A program made the translations under genes and the position numbers. From DASWJZ01 sp963846475 (GTDB lineage Bacteria > Pseudomonadota > Alphaproteobacteria > Rhizobiales > Afifellaceae): a stretch of 64,000 nucleotides of DNA. This document shows, one piece after another, positions 46,684-55,691 of this stretch (position 1 is the first letter of the stretch; every line of letters starts with the position of its first letter). The stretch lies in contig CAWJVZ010000004.1 of NCBI GenBank assembly GCA_963846475.1, positions 1,488,001 through 1,552,000 of the forward strand, given 5' to 3'. The notes beneath the pieces were generated by a model that made no database searches, had not been told where the DNA came from, and was given only the letters and a program-made list of their open reading frames with translations.

Positions 46684-48183
46684 TCAGACCGGCTCCGAGC
46701 GCCTGCGCCCTGCCCTCCACCAGCGCAGGAGGAGCGGCGACGTCCAGACCAGAATCGTGAAGATGCCGAGCCCGGCGGCGATGGGACGCTCGAAGAAGGC
46801 GAGAAGATTTCCGTCCGCCTTGATCATGGAGGTCACGAAATTCGCTTCCAGCATGCCGCCGAGCACGATGCCGAGGATGCAGGGAGCGATCGGAATCTCG
46901 TTCTCCTCCATGAAGAAGCCGAGCAGGCCGAAGACCAGCATGATGATGATGTTGAACGAGCTGTTGTTGGTCGCGAAGGCGCCGACGATGCAGAACGCCA
47001 GGATGCAGGGCATCAGGACGGCACGCGGCACGCGGAGCAGCTGCTTGCCGATCTTGATGGCCCCCCAGCCGAGGGGGACCATGATCAGGTTGGCCAGGAT
47101 GAAGATGATGAAGACCGCATAGATGTTCTGCGGGTTGAACAGGAAGAGCGTCGGCCCGGGGTTCATCCCCTTCACGTAGAGAACGCCGATGACGATGGCG
47201 GTGATGGTGTCGCCCGGAATGCCGAAAACCAGCGCCGGCACCCAGGCTCCGCCCAGCGCCGAATTGTTGGCGGATGTCGATTCGATGATCCCCTCGACAT
47301 GGCCGGTGCCGTATTTCTCGGGGTTGCGCGACAGCCGCTTGCTGACGGCGTAGGCGACCCAGGCGGCGATGTCGGCGCCGGCGCCCGGCAGCGCCCCGAT
47401 CAGCACCCCGATCACATTGCCGCGCACCTGCTGGCGCCAATAGACGACCACCATGCGCCCCCAGCCGGTGAACAGGTTGCCGATCGTTGTCTGCGGCACC
47501 TCGAGGTTCCGAACCCCGGTGGCGACGCTGCGCAGCACCTCCGACACGGCGAACAGGCCGATCATGGCGGCGATGAAGTCGACGCCGCCGAGCAGGTCGA
47601 CATTGCCGAAGGTGAAGCGCGGCACCCCGGCCGGATTGTTCAGGCCGATCGTCGCGACGAAGAGGCCGATGGCCAGGCTCACAAAACCCTTCAGCGGCGC
47701 ACCCGAGCCGATGAAGGCGGCGCAGGTCAGGCCGAGGAGCGCCATCCAGAAATATTCGAAGGAGGAGAATTTCAGCGCCACCTCGGCGAGATACGGCGCC
47801 GCGAGGATCAGCACGGCCGTGCCGAACAGGCCGCCGAGCGCCGAGAACAGGAGGTTGGCGCCGAGCGCCAGCTCCGCCTGGCCCTTGCGGGTCATCGCGT
47901 AGGCTTCATCGGTGTAGGCGGCCGACGACGGGGTGCCCGGCATGCGGAGGAGCGTCGCCGGAATGTCGCCGGCGAAGATCGCCATGGCCGAGCAGGCCAC
48001 CATCGCGCCGACCGCCGGCACCGGGTCCATGAAGAAGGTGACCGGCACGAGGAGCGCTATCGCCATGGTCGCGGTCAGGCCTGGAATCGCGCCGACGAAC
48101 AGCCCAAAAATCGACGCGCCGAGGATCGTCACCATGACGTCCCACTGGAAGACGAGTCCGAAGGCCTGCTCGATCGCGTTCAT
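46684..48183 (-). CDS. tctA: Tripartite tricarboxylate transporter, large permease TctA
   Basis: A 499-residue membrane protein of about 12 helices. Diagnostic segments are FGLFVGAIPGLTATM near the start, then GTPSSAAYTDEAYAM, GALPGAGADIAAWVAYAVSK and VPALVFGIPGDTITAIVIG. TctA forms the channel with TctB and takes substrate from TctC. The gene starts four bases after tctB ends. Members carry citrate or other di- and tricarboxylates; substrate not decided by sequence. Confidence 0.94.
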   Translation of the reverse strand: MNAIEQAFGLVFQWDVMVTILGASIFGLFVGAIPGLTATMAIALLVPVTFFMDPVPAVGAMVACSAMAIFAGDIPATLLRMPGTPSSAAYTDEAYAMTRKGQAELALGANLLFSALGGLFGTAVLILAAPYLAEVALKFSSFEYFWMALLGLTCAAFIGSGAPLKGFVSLAIGLFVATIGLNNPAGVPRFTFGNVDLLGGVDFIAAMIGLFAVSEVLRSVATGVRNLEVPQTTIGNLFTGWGRMVVVYWRQQVRGNVIGVLIGALPGAGADIAAWVAYAVSKRLSRNPEKYGTGHVEGIIESTSANNSALGGAWVPALVFGIPGDTITAIVIGVLYVKGMNPGPTLFLFNPQNIYAVFIIFILANLIMVPLGWGAIKIGKQLLRVPRAVLMPCILAFCIVGAFATNNSSFNIIIMLVFGLLGFFMEENEIPIAPCILGIVLGGMLEANFVTSMIKADGNLLAFFERPIAAGLGIFTILVWTSPLLLRWWRAGRRRSEPV

Positions 48184-48187
48184 CGCT

Positions 48188-48655
48188 TCACCACCGCACC
48201 GGTGCGAGCAGCCCCCAAGGCAGGGGCACGTAGAGCTGATTCACGAAGAGGTAATGGATTGCGAAGGTGACCACGACCGACACGACGATGGTGATCAGCC
48301 AGCCGACGCCGAGCAGGCGAAACATCACGAGGAGGATCGGCACCATCGTCAGGATGAAGCCGAGCGTATCGGCCGCCAGGATGTAGAACAGGATCGCGGC
48401 GACGGTGATGACAACGTTGCGCAAGCCGTGGCGCTCGTGCGCCCAGTCGGCCCACGCGACTGCCGGGCCGCCGTGGCGAACGCCGGAGGCGATCAGCAGG
48501 ATGCCGCTGCCGGCCAGGCCGGCGGCGATCAATGTCGGGAAGACGGCCGCGCCATATTGCTGGCCCGGTATGTCCGGAAAGCCCTGCGACCAGAACGCCA
48601 GCGCCGCCGCAAGGGCGATCAACACGGCGCCGATGATCGCGTCGTTCAGGCGCAC
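48188..48655 (-). CDS. tctB: Tripartite tricarboxylate transporter, small permease TctB
   Basis: A 155-residue protein with four predicted helices, including LIALAAALAFWSQGFPDIPG (the TctB-typical first loop) and FLTMVPILLVMFRLLG-like middle helices. The C-terminal segment FVNQLYVPLPWGLL is conserved in TctB. It lies between tctC and tctA as in most Tct operons. Confidence 0.9.
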   Translation of the reverse strand: MRLNDAIIGAVLIALAAALAFWSQGFPDIPGQQYGAAVFPTLIAAGLAGSGILLIASGVRHGGPAVAWADWAHERHGLRNVVITVAAILFYILAADTLGFILTMVPILLVMFRLLGVGWLITIVVSVVVTFAIHYLFVNQLYVPLPWGLLAPVRW

Positions 48656-48776
48656 GGCGGCTTCAGTCCGACTGGAGTGCGCAAGGCGTCCCCCTCACCC
48701 TTTCGCGTCGTCCGCCAAATCGGTGCGGCGGAGCCCCGCCGCACCGGCCATTGCTGCAGTGGCGAGGATATCGCTC

Positions 48777-49754
48777 CTACTTCGCTAGCCCGACCTTCTT
48801 CATGACCTCGCCGAGGTTGGTGTTGCTTTCCTTCATGAAGGCCGCGAACTCATCGCCGGGGGCCCATTTGATCCCGAACCCGCGCCCCCCCATGAACTCC
48901 TTGTATTCGGCGCTGTTGACGACCTTCTCCAGCGCCGGAATAAGCACGCTCGTCACCTCCTCCGGCAGCCCCTTCGGCCCGACGATGCCGCGCCAGGCGC
49001 CGATATTCCACGCTTTGCCTACGGTCTCCTGCGTGGTCGGCACGTCGGGGAAAGCGGCGTTGCGGTCGCTCGACATGACCGCCAGCGACTTCACCCGCCC
49101 TGCATCGAGCAGCGAGCGCGCCTCGGGAATGGAGGCGGGCACCATGTCGACGCCGCCGGCGACCAGATCCTGCAGTCCGGGGGCCGCGCCCTCGCTGGGC
49201 ACCCAGACGACGGCGGCCGGATCGAGGCCGAGCTCCGACAGCAGGCCGGCTATGGCGAGATGCCAGATGCCGCCCTGCCCGGTGCCGGACGCCTTGAGCT
49301 TGCCGGGATTGGCCTTGACCTCCTCGATCAGCGCGCCGAGGTCCGCCCATGGGGCGTCGGCCCGCACGGTCACCGCCGCGGGATCTTCATTGACCAGCGC
49401 GAGCGGCGTGTAGTCTTCCCAGGTGAGCTCGGTCAGGCCCTGCCAGTGCATCATGCCGATCTCGACGGTGGCGATGCCCAGCGTGTAGCCGTCGGGCTCG
49501 GCCTCGGCGATCGCCGAATGGCCGACCACGCCCGAGCCGCCGGTGCGGTTGACCACGTTGATCGGCTGGCCGATCTCCTTCTCCAGGAGCGAGGCGATGA
49601 TGCGGGCCGTGGCATCCGTGCCGCCGCCGGCGCCCCAGGGCACGATCAGCGTCAGCGGTCGCTCCGGATAGGCAGCCTCGGCCTGGCCGGCGAGCCCTAT
49701 CGTGCCGGCCAAAAGCGCCGCCGCCATCGCGGCGATGAAATTGCGTCTCTTCAT
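48777..49754 (-). CDS. tctC: Tripartite tricarboxylate transporter substrate-binding protein TctC
   Basis: A 325-residue periplasmic binding protein. The signal peptide is MKRRNFIAAMAAALLAG up to about residue 27, then YPERPLTLIVPWGAGGGTDA, the TctC/Bug fold entry. VNRTGGSGVVGH and LKASGTGQGGIWHLA line the ligand cleft. The ATG at 49752-49754 is preceded by AAAGGAGGAAG, a very strong site, so this is probably the most expressed gene of the operon. Ligand unknown; Bug-type proteins bind many carboxylates. Confidence 0.95.
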   Translation of the reverse strand: MKRRNFIAAMAAALLAGTIGLAGQAEAAYPERPLTLIVPWGAGGGTDATARIIASLLEKEIGQPINVVNRTGGSGVVGHSAIAEAEPDGYTLGIATVEIGMMHWQGLTELTWEDYTPLALVNEDPAAVTVRADAPWADLGALIEEVKANPGKLKASGTGQGGIWHLAIAGLLSELGLDPAAVVWVPSEGAAPGLQDLVAGGVDMVPASIPEARSLLDAGRVKSLAVMSSDRNAAFPDVPTTQETVGKAWNIGAWRGIVGPKGLPEEVTSVLIPALEKVVNSAEYKEFMGGRGFGIKWAPGDEFAAFMKESNTNLGEVMKKVGLAK

Positions 49755-50030
49755 GAGCTTCCTCCTTTGAAGTTTTTGACGGACCGAATCTTCATCCGCC
49801 TCCTTCGCCCCGACATTGCCGGGCCGCACTGCTGGAACGTCGATGGCTTCGCCATGGGTTCCGATCGTTGCCTGGTCATTTCGACAGTGCCCAAGCCCTC
49901 CCGCAGCGTCAATGCAGGAGAAGCAGGGGACCGGACTCGCGGCATCCGGCGGCGCCGACGCCGCTCATCGGGACAACGACCTTGCCGTCGCGCCGACATC
50001 GGTGAAAAATGCATGCGTCGGCGGAGATTC

Positions 50031-50303
50031 TTGGTGGGCCGTATTACCTTCACATCCAACCTGCAGCGCCATGTGGCGTGCCCGTCCATGCCGGCGGAGG
50101 GCGGCACCGTGCAGGAAGCGCTGGACCGGGTCTTTGCCGAGAACCCGCTGCTCCGGTCCTATCTCCTGGACGACCAGGGGCGCCTCCGTCAGCACGTCAA
50201 CGTCTTCGTCAACGAATACGCCATAATGGATCGAAACCGGCTGAGCGATCCGATCACGTCCAGCGACGACCTCTACGTCATTCAGGCGCTTTCGGGAGGG
50301 TGA
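50031..50303 (+). CDS. MoaD/ThiS-type ubiquitin-fold protein ending in Gly-Gly
   Basis: A 90-residue beta-grasp protein. The fold signature runs ITFTSNLQRHV, GTVQEALDRVFAENP, YLLDDQGRLRQHVNVFVN, and the chain ends LYVIQALSGG. The exposed C-terminal Gly-Gly is the reactive end activated by E1-like enzymes in MoaD, ThiS and ubiquitin. The TTG at 50031 has GGAG five bases upstream. Its stop overlaps the next GTG (GTGA), so it is coupled to the beta-propeller gene. There is no MoaE, ThiF or ThiG nearby, so the usual cofactor roles are unlikely. Confidence 0.85.
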   Translation: MVGRITFTSNLQRHVACPSMPAEGGTVQEALDRVFAENPLLRSYLLDDQGRLRQHVNVFVNEYAIMDRNRLSDPITSSDDLYVIQALSGG

Positions 50304-51388
50304 GGATCAGCGACATCCTGCACGTCGCCAGCCGCAAGGGGCTGTTCCGCCTCCTGCGGCGCGGCTCGAGCTGGGACGCCGGGCCGCCGGCCTTTCTCGG
50401 CGAGCCGGTCACCGCCGTCCTGGCCGACCGGCGCGACGGAACGCTCTACGCCGCCCTCCGGCTCGGCCACTTTGGGGTCAAGCTGCATCGCTCCCTGGAT
50501 GACGGCGCGACCTGGCAGGAATTGCCGCCCCCGGCGTTTCCCGCCACTCCGGACCCCGACGCGAAGGCGCCAGCGGTCGACATGATCTGGACGATCGCGG
50601 CGGGCGGCTCCGACCAGCCTGGCTGGCTGTGGGCCGGAGCGCTGCCCGCCGGGCTCTTCCTCAGCAAGGATCGCGGCGAGAGCTGGTTGCTCGTCGAAAG
50701 CCTGTGGAACAGGCCGGAGCGCGAGCAGTGGTTCGGCGGCGGCTTCGATTTTCCCGGCATTCACTCGATCCACCCCGATCCGCGCGACAGCAATCGCCTG
50801 ACTGTGGGAATCTCCTGTGGCGGCGTGTGGAAGAGCGACGACAGCGGCGGCAGCTGGCGATTGGTCGGAGACGGCCTAAGCGCCGAGTACATGCCGCCGG
50901 CCCGCGCCTCCGATCTCGCCATCCAAGACCCGCATCTGCTGGCGCCGTGCCGGGCCGAGCCGGAGACGATCTGGTGCCAGCACCACAACGGCATCTTTCG
51001 CTCCACCGACGGCGGCGAGACTTTTGGGGCGATCCGCCCGGTCAGCCCCTCGGGCTTCGGCTTTGCGGTGGCCGCTCATCCGGCGGACCCCGGCACCGCC
51101 TGGTTCGTACCCGCCGTCAAGGACGAGTGCCGGGTCCCCGTCGACGGCCGCCTCGTCGTCACCCGGACAAGAGACGGCGGCCAAAGCTTTGACATTTTGA
51201 GCGAAGGATTGCCCACGGGCCGAAGCTACGACCTCGTCTACCGACACGCCCTCGTGGTGGACGGCAGCGGTAGACGGCTGGCGTTCGGCTCGACGACGGG
51301 CAATCTGTGGGCGAGCGAAAATGGCGGCGACCGGTGGTCGCAGCTCAGCTCAAATCTGCCGCCGATTGCCCAGGTGGCGTTCGCCTGA
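50300..51388 (+). CDS. Beta-propeller protein with BNR/Asp-box repeats (sialidase-like fold)
   Basis: A 362-residue protein containing several Asp-box-like repeats: HRSLDDGATWQELP, LSKDRGESWLLVE, WKSDDSGGSWRLVG, FRSTDGGETFGAI, TRTRDGGQSFDIL and WASENGGDRWSQL. This matches a six-bladed or larger sialidase/Vps10-type propeller. No signal peptide is visible, so it is probably cytoplasmic, unlike true sialidases, and the catalytic Arg triad is not evident. Coupling to a diglycine MoaD-like protein is a recurring pairing in bacterial genomes. Function unknown. Confidence 0.85.
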   Translation: MRISDILHVASRKGLFRLLRRGSSWDAGPPAFLGEPVTAVLADRRDGTLYAALRLGHFGVKLHRSLDDGATWQELPPPAFPATPDPDAKAPAVDMIWTIAAGGSDQPGWLWAGALPAGLFLSKDRGESWLLVESLWNRPEREQWFGGGFDFPGIHSIHPDPRDSNRLTVGISCGGVWKSDDSGGSWRLVGDGLSAEYMPPARASDLAIQDPHLLAPCRAEPETIWCQHHNGIFRSTDGGETFGAIRPVSPSGFGFAVAAHPADPGTAWFVPAVKDECRVPVDGRLVVTRTRDGGQSFDILSEGLPTGRSYDLVYRHALVVDGSGRRLAFGSTTGNLWASENGGDRWSQLSSNLPPIAQVAFA

Positions 51389-51577
51389 GGAGCAGCGCAC
51401 AGCAAGACACGCTGTCGCCCGGGTTCAGCAGGTCTAATTTCCGGCCTGAGCAGCGGGTGGAGCTTTTGGCCTGCAGGGCTTGCACACCCCTGACTCTCAG
51501 GAAGATTTTCTGAATCCTATTAAGGAAATGGAGAGCCGGGGAAAGGATAAGATGTCGGCCCTTGGAGACTGTTCACG

Positions 51578-51862
51578 ATGGTCGAACGCCGCAGAGCGCC
51601 CCGGACGCCTGTTAGCGAAACCGCAACGGCGGTGACGCCCAGCCTGTCTGCCAAATGTGCAATCAACGAAATCAGCGCGACCGGCGCCCGCCTGACATTC
51701 ACCCATGCGCTGATCCTGCCGTGGAAATTCACTTTGCGCTTTGAAGAAGATGGACATGAAGAGACGGTGCAGATGATTTGGCGGAAAGGTGCGGTGGTCG
51801 GGGTGAGCTTCTTGCGGCCCATCCAATTTGCTGCTGCCCAGCAGCGTGCTGCGCCGATCTGA
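51578..51862 (+). CDS. Stand-alone PilZ domain protein
   Basis: A 94-residue PilZ protein. It begins MVERRRAPRTP, giving the RxxxR c-di-GMP motif, and has NEISATGAR for the second (D/N)xSxxG motif, then RFEEDGHEE in the barrel. It should bind cyclic di-GMP. No partner domain is attached. A 190-base region upstream shows no clear promoter or terminator that I can name. Confidence 0.85.
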   Translation: MVERRRAPRTPVSETATAVTPSLSAKCAINEISATGARLTFTHALILPWKFTLRFEEDGHEETVQMIWRKGAVVGVSFLRPIQFAAAQQRAAPI

Positions 51863-51867
51863 TATCG

Positions 51868-52179
51868 TCAATCCGACCCAGAGTGCCGCGTAACCGGCTT
51901 GCAGATGAATCCGACTGCGCAGCGCAGAACATCGCGGGTTGGCGCCCAGCCGCTGAATGCTTGTTCCCCGAACACGCAATAGGCGGGATTGTCCACGAAG
52001 CGATCGAAGGTATGCTCGCCCGTGCTCATGACGATCGCCCCGCGTGACCGGACGAGGTCGAGCGCCTCGGCGCACCTCATGTCCCGGGTGGAAAGCCGCT
52101 GGGCGGGTGCAGTCCCGGCAAAGAAAGCGATGGCGGCGCTCAGAAGGACTGCCCGCGGCAGTGTTCCGAAAAGCTTCAA
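51868..52179 (-). CDS. Small secreted Cys-containing protein
   Basis: A 103-residue protein with a signal peptide ending near APAQ. The mature part has MRCAEALDLVRSRGAIVMSTG, then DRFVDNPAYCVFGE and CAVGFICKPV, with four Cys that could form two disulfides. Similar proteins occur in Rhizobiales, usually with this Cys spacing, but no function is known. I take the TTG at 52177-52179 as start, with GGAG eight bases upstream. It faces the PilZ gene convergently, six bases apart. Confidence 0.75.
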   Translation of the reverse strand: MKLFGTLPRAVLLSAAIAFFAGTAPAQRLSTRDMRCAEALDLVRSRGAIVMSTGEHTFDRFVDNPAYCVFGEQAFSGWAPTRDVLRCAVGFICKPVTRHSGSD

Positions 52180-52214
52180 TTGACTGTCTCCACCACCATT
52201 GCCCGCCGGTGCGA

Positions 52215-52883
52215 CTATCTCCGCTGCTTGCGATACGAATCCTTCACCTTGATCAGGTCGCCTTCGAAGGTGAACAGATCGCAGCCGTCGACCTCGACCC
52301 GCCCGCCTTGCCGGTCCGTGCCGATAAAGCGCCATTGCGAAATACCGCGGTCGCCGGCGACGATGTGGCGGGGGCCGGTCCAGGCGGCCTGCGGAAAGTC
52401 CGCGAAGACCGCCGCATACGCCGCGCGCACAGCCTCACGGCCCCTGTGCGCCGCCCCGTCCGCATCGGGCCCTGCCGAGGCCCGGAACTCGCAATTCTCC
52501 GCCATGCACGCCATCAGTTCGTCGACCTCGTGCGCGTTCCACGCGTCGGCGAAGCGCTCCATGCAGGCGCGGCGACGGCGCGCGAGGTCGTCGTCGAGAA
52601 GCTCCACCTCCAGGAAGGCGAGCGGCGCCTCTGCGTCGTTGACGACGTTGTGCTCGACGCCAGCGTTACGGGCATAGGGAATGCCAGGTGCGAGGTCGGC
52701 ATTGCGGGTGCCGCCCGGCTCCTCCAGAAGCAGGCGCCCCGGCGTCAGCGGCACGATGACATAGTCGTGCTCGTGGCGGTGCCAGCCGGTCTCCGCGCCG
52801 GGCTCGAATGCCCATTCGATCACCCGCACGCGCTCCGTCTCGATGCGCGTAGTCGGCTTCGCGGGGGCTCGCTTCTCCGTCAT
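52215..52883 (-). CDS. Cupin domain fused to a SnoaL/NTF2-like domain
   Basis: A 222-residue protein. The N-terminal half is a cupin barrel with metal-type ligands in GWHRHEHDYVIVPL (His-x-His and Glu/Asp) and a second strand near EHNVVNDAEAPLA. From about residue 105, the sequence RFADAWNAHEVDELMACMAE and GREAVRAAYAAVFADFPQ belongs to the SnoaL/ketosteroid-isomerase-like fold. Fusions of these two small folds are unusual, and the substrate is unknown. Start choice is between ATG 52883 (GGAG upstream) and ATG 52898. Confidence 0.75.
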   Translation of the reverse strand: MTEKRAPAKPTTRIETERVRVIEWAFEPGAETGWHRHEHDYVIVPLTPGRLLLEEPGGTRNADLAPGIPYARNAGVEHNVVNDAEAPLAFLEVELLDDDLARRRRACMERFADAWNAHEVDELMACMAENCEFRASAGPDADGAAHRGREAVRAAYAAVFADFPQAAWTGPRHIVAGDRGISQWRFIGTDRQGGRVEVDGCDLFTFEGDLIKVKDSYRKQRR

Positions 52884-53031
52884 GACGGGCTTCTCCATCC
52901 CACCGGAACGTAACACAGGGCTGGCCCAGCCAAAAATTTTTCCGATTTTGCGATACCGGGCCTGCGCTCGATTATGCCATTCTGCGGGCAAGTGCAGACC
53001 TGTCAGGAGCTGCACAGAGGGAGGATCACGA

Positions 53032-54106
53032 ATGAAATCTTCAGTCCCGGCGGCGGTATTTTCCGCCGCCCTGTTCATCCCCGTTGCGCCGGCCGCCGCG
53101 GCCGAATGGTATCCCTACAAGGTCGAGGTCTGGGACCCCGCCTTCGACATGGCGAGCCCGCGCACCACGCAGGACTACGTGCCGCGTCGAGAAGGCCTCG
53201 AAGCCCTGGGAGATCTGCGTCTCCTTTCCGCACATGAAGGACGCCTACTGGCTCGGCGTCGATTACGGCGTCGCCGAGGAGGCGAAGCGCCAGGGCGTCA
53301 AGATGCAGCTGGTCGAGGCGGGCGGCTACACCGAGCTGCAGAAGCAGATCTCGCAGATCGAGGATTGCGTCGCCGCCGGCGCCGACGCGGTCATCATCGG
53401 CGCCATCTCCTTCGACGGCCTGAACAACCTCGTATCGGAAATCCGCAAGAAGAACATCCCGGTGATCGACGTCATCAACGGCATCTCGTCGCCGGAGCTT
53501 TCGGCGAAGTCGCTGGTCTCGTTCGGCGAGATGGGCGCAAAGGCCGGCGAGTTCCTCGCCGAAGCTGCACCCCGCGGGCTCCGACCCGGTGAAGGCGGCG
53601 TGGTTCCCGGGTCCGGCCGGCGCCGGCTGGGTCGAGGCCGGCAATACCGGCTTCATCCGAGCGCGGTCGAAGGCAGCGCCGTCGAGGTCGTCGACACCAA
53701 ATACGGCGACACCGGCAAGGAAGTGCAGTCGAAGCTGATCGAGGACACGCTCGAGGCCCACCCCGACCTCGACTACATCGTCGGCACCGCCGTCACCGCC
53801 GAGGCGGCGATCCCGATCCTGCGCTCGCGCGGCCTCACCGACCAGGTCAAGGTCGTCGCCTATTACTACACGCCAGGCGTCCACCAGGGCATCAGCCGCG
53901 GGCAGATCCTCGCCGCGCCGACCGATTCCACGGTGATCCAGGGCCGCATCGCCATCGACCAGGCGGTGCGCATCCTCGAAGGCAAGGACTACCTGAAGCA
54001 TGTCGGCCCGGCGCTGTTCGTCGTGACGCAGGACAACGTCGAGGATTTCGACACGTCCTCGACGCTGGCCCCCGACGGCTATTCGCCGGTCTTCCGGGTG
54101 GAGTGA
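53032..54106 (+). CDS. TorT-like sugar-type ABC transporter substrate-binding protein (frame-interrupted)
   Basis: Periplasmic binding protein of the ribose/TorT group. It has a signal peptide, then WYPYKVEVWDPAFDM, SKPWEICVSFPHMKDAYWLG, QISQIEDCVAAGADAVIIGA, and AWFPGPAGAGWVEAGN once frames are joined. Extra bases occur near 53185 (CCG+C), 53564 (GAA+G) and 53661 (CGA+GC). Apart from these, the protein runs to 54106 with YYYTPGVHQGISRGQILAAP. GGGAGG precedes the ATG. It heads the operon that continues to pxpC, so its ligand may be 5-oxoproline or another lactam; sugar or autoinducer is the alternative. Confidence 0.85.
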
Positions 54107-54127
54107 GGCGACCGTCAAGCGGCCAGA

Positions 54128-55691
54128 AATGTCCGCACCAATCGCCAGATCGCGGCGACATCGCTACTGATGCCGCCGCGCCGCTCCTTGCCGGGCGTCG
54201 GGCTCACCAAGCGCTATCCCGGCGTGCTGGCGCTCGACCGGGTGGATTTCGAGCTCCGCGCCGGCGAGGTGCACGTCCTCTTCGGCGAGAACGGCGCCGG
54301 CAAGTCAACGCTGATCTCCATCCTCGCCGGCGCCATCCGGCCGAGCGGCGGGGAAATCCGCTTCCGCGGCGACGCCGGTGCAGCTCGAATTCCGTTCATC
54401 AGGCACGGCGCATCGGCATTTCCGCGGTCTTCCAGGAATTCTCGCTGGTGCCGCAGATGACCGTGGCGGAGAACATCTTCCTCGGCGCGGAAACAACGCG
54501 GCTGGGCCTCCTCGACCGGCGGAGCCTGCACCGGCGCGCCGAGGAGATCATCGCCCGCCTCGGCTTTCCGCTCCGGGCCCGACGAACGCGTCTAGCGATC
54601 TGAGCCGCGCCGAGCAGCAGATGGTGGAGATCGCCAAGGCGTTCCGCTCCGAGCTCTCGCGTGCTCATCCTCGACGAGCCGACGGCCTCGCTGACCGAGC
54701 GCGAGACCGAGCAGCTCTTCGACCTGATCGAGCCAGATCAAGCGCCAGGGCGTCGGCATCATCTACATCACCCACCGCATGCAGGAGATCAAACGCATCG
54801 GCGACCGCATCACCGTGCTGCGCGACGGCCGCTACGTCGCGACCCTCGACGCCGAGGACGCGCCGACGAAGAGCGAGCTGGTCCGCCTGATGACGGGGCG
54901 GGTGATTCGGCGAGATCTTTCCGACCATCCGCAGCGCGCCGGGCGAGGAGGTGCTGCGGATCGAAAATCTCTCGACGCGCGTCGGGCAGCGTGCGCGACG
55001 CCTCGCTGTCGGTCCGGCGCGGCGAGATCGTCGGCCTCGCCGGCCTGGTCGGATCGGGCAAGTCCGAGGTGATGCGCGCCGCTTTCGGCGTCGCGCGCGC
55101 CGCGCACGGCCGCGTCTTGCTGAAAGGCAAGGACGTGACCGGCAGAAAACCGCGCGAGCTGATGGATCGCGGCCTCTTCTACGTGCCGCCGGACCGCCGC
55201 GAGGAGGGCCTGGTCATGATGCGCTCGTGCCTGGAGAACATGACGCTGTCGACGCTCTCCCGCGAGCCGCTTGCGCGTGGCCCCTTCCTCGACCGCGGCG
55301 GCCGAGCGGAAGCTCGCGGACAGCCTCGCCGAGCGCATCAACCTGCAGCCGCGCCGCGATCGAACGCGCCGTCGATCATTTTTCCGGCGGCAACCAGCAA
55401 AAGGTGCTGCTCGCCAAGAGCCTCAGCCGCCCCGTCGACGTCTTCGTCTTCGACGAGCCGACGGTCGGCGTCGACGTCGGCACCCGCGTGGCGATCTATG
55501 GCTTCATCCGCGACCTCTGCGAGGCCGGCGCGGCGATCGTGCTGATCTCCTCCGATCTGCCCGAGATCCTCCACCTCGAGCCACCGCGCCTACGTCTTCT
55601 ACCGCGGGCGCATCCAGGCGGAGCTTGCCGAAGGCCGGACATCACCGAGGAGAACCTGCTGACGCATTTCTTCGAGAGGAAGGCCGCCTGA
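54128..55691 (+). CDS. Ribose-type ABC transporter ATPase with two nucleotide-binding domains (frame-interrupted)
   Basis: RbsA/MglA-like ATPase of about 510 residues when spliced. The first domain has Walker A FGENGAGKSTLI, Q-loop AVFQEFSLVPQM, signature LSRAEQQMVEIAKAF and Walker B VLILDEPTASL. The second has GLVGSGKSEVMRAA, HFSGGNQQKVLLAKSL and VFVFDEPTVGVDVG. About fifteen extra bases break the frame, most directly after codon third positions (for example CTC+G+AAT, ATT+C+GGC, GTC+T+AGC). I start at ATG 54128, because splicing then gives MSAPIARSGDIATDAAAPLL leading into the ATPase. The TGA overlaps the permease ATG by one base. Confidence 0.85.
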
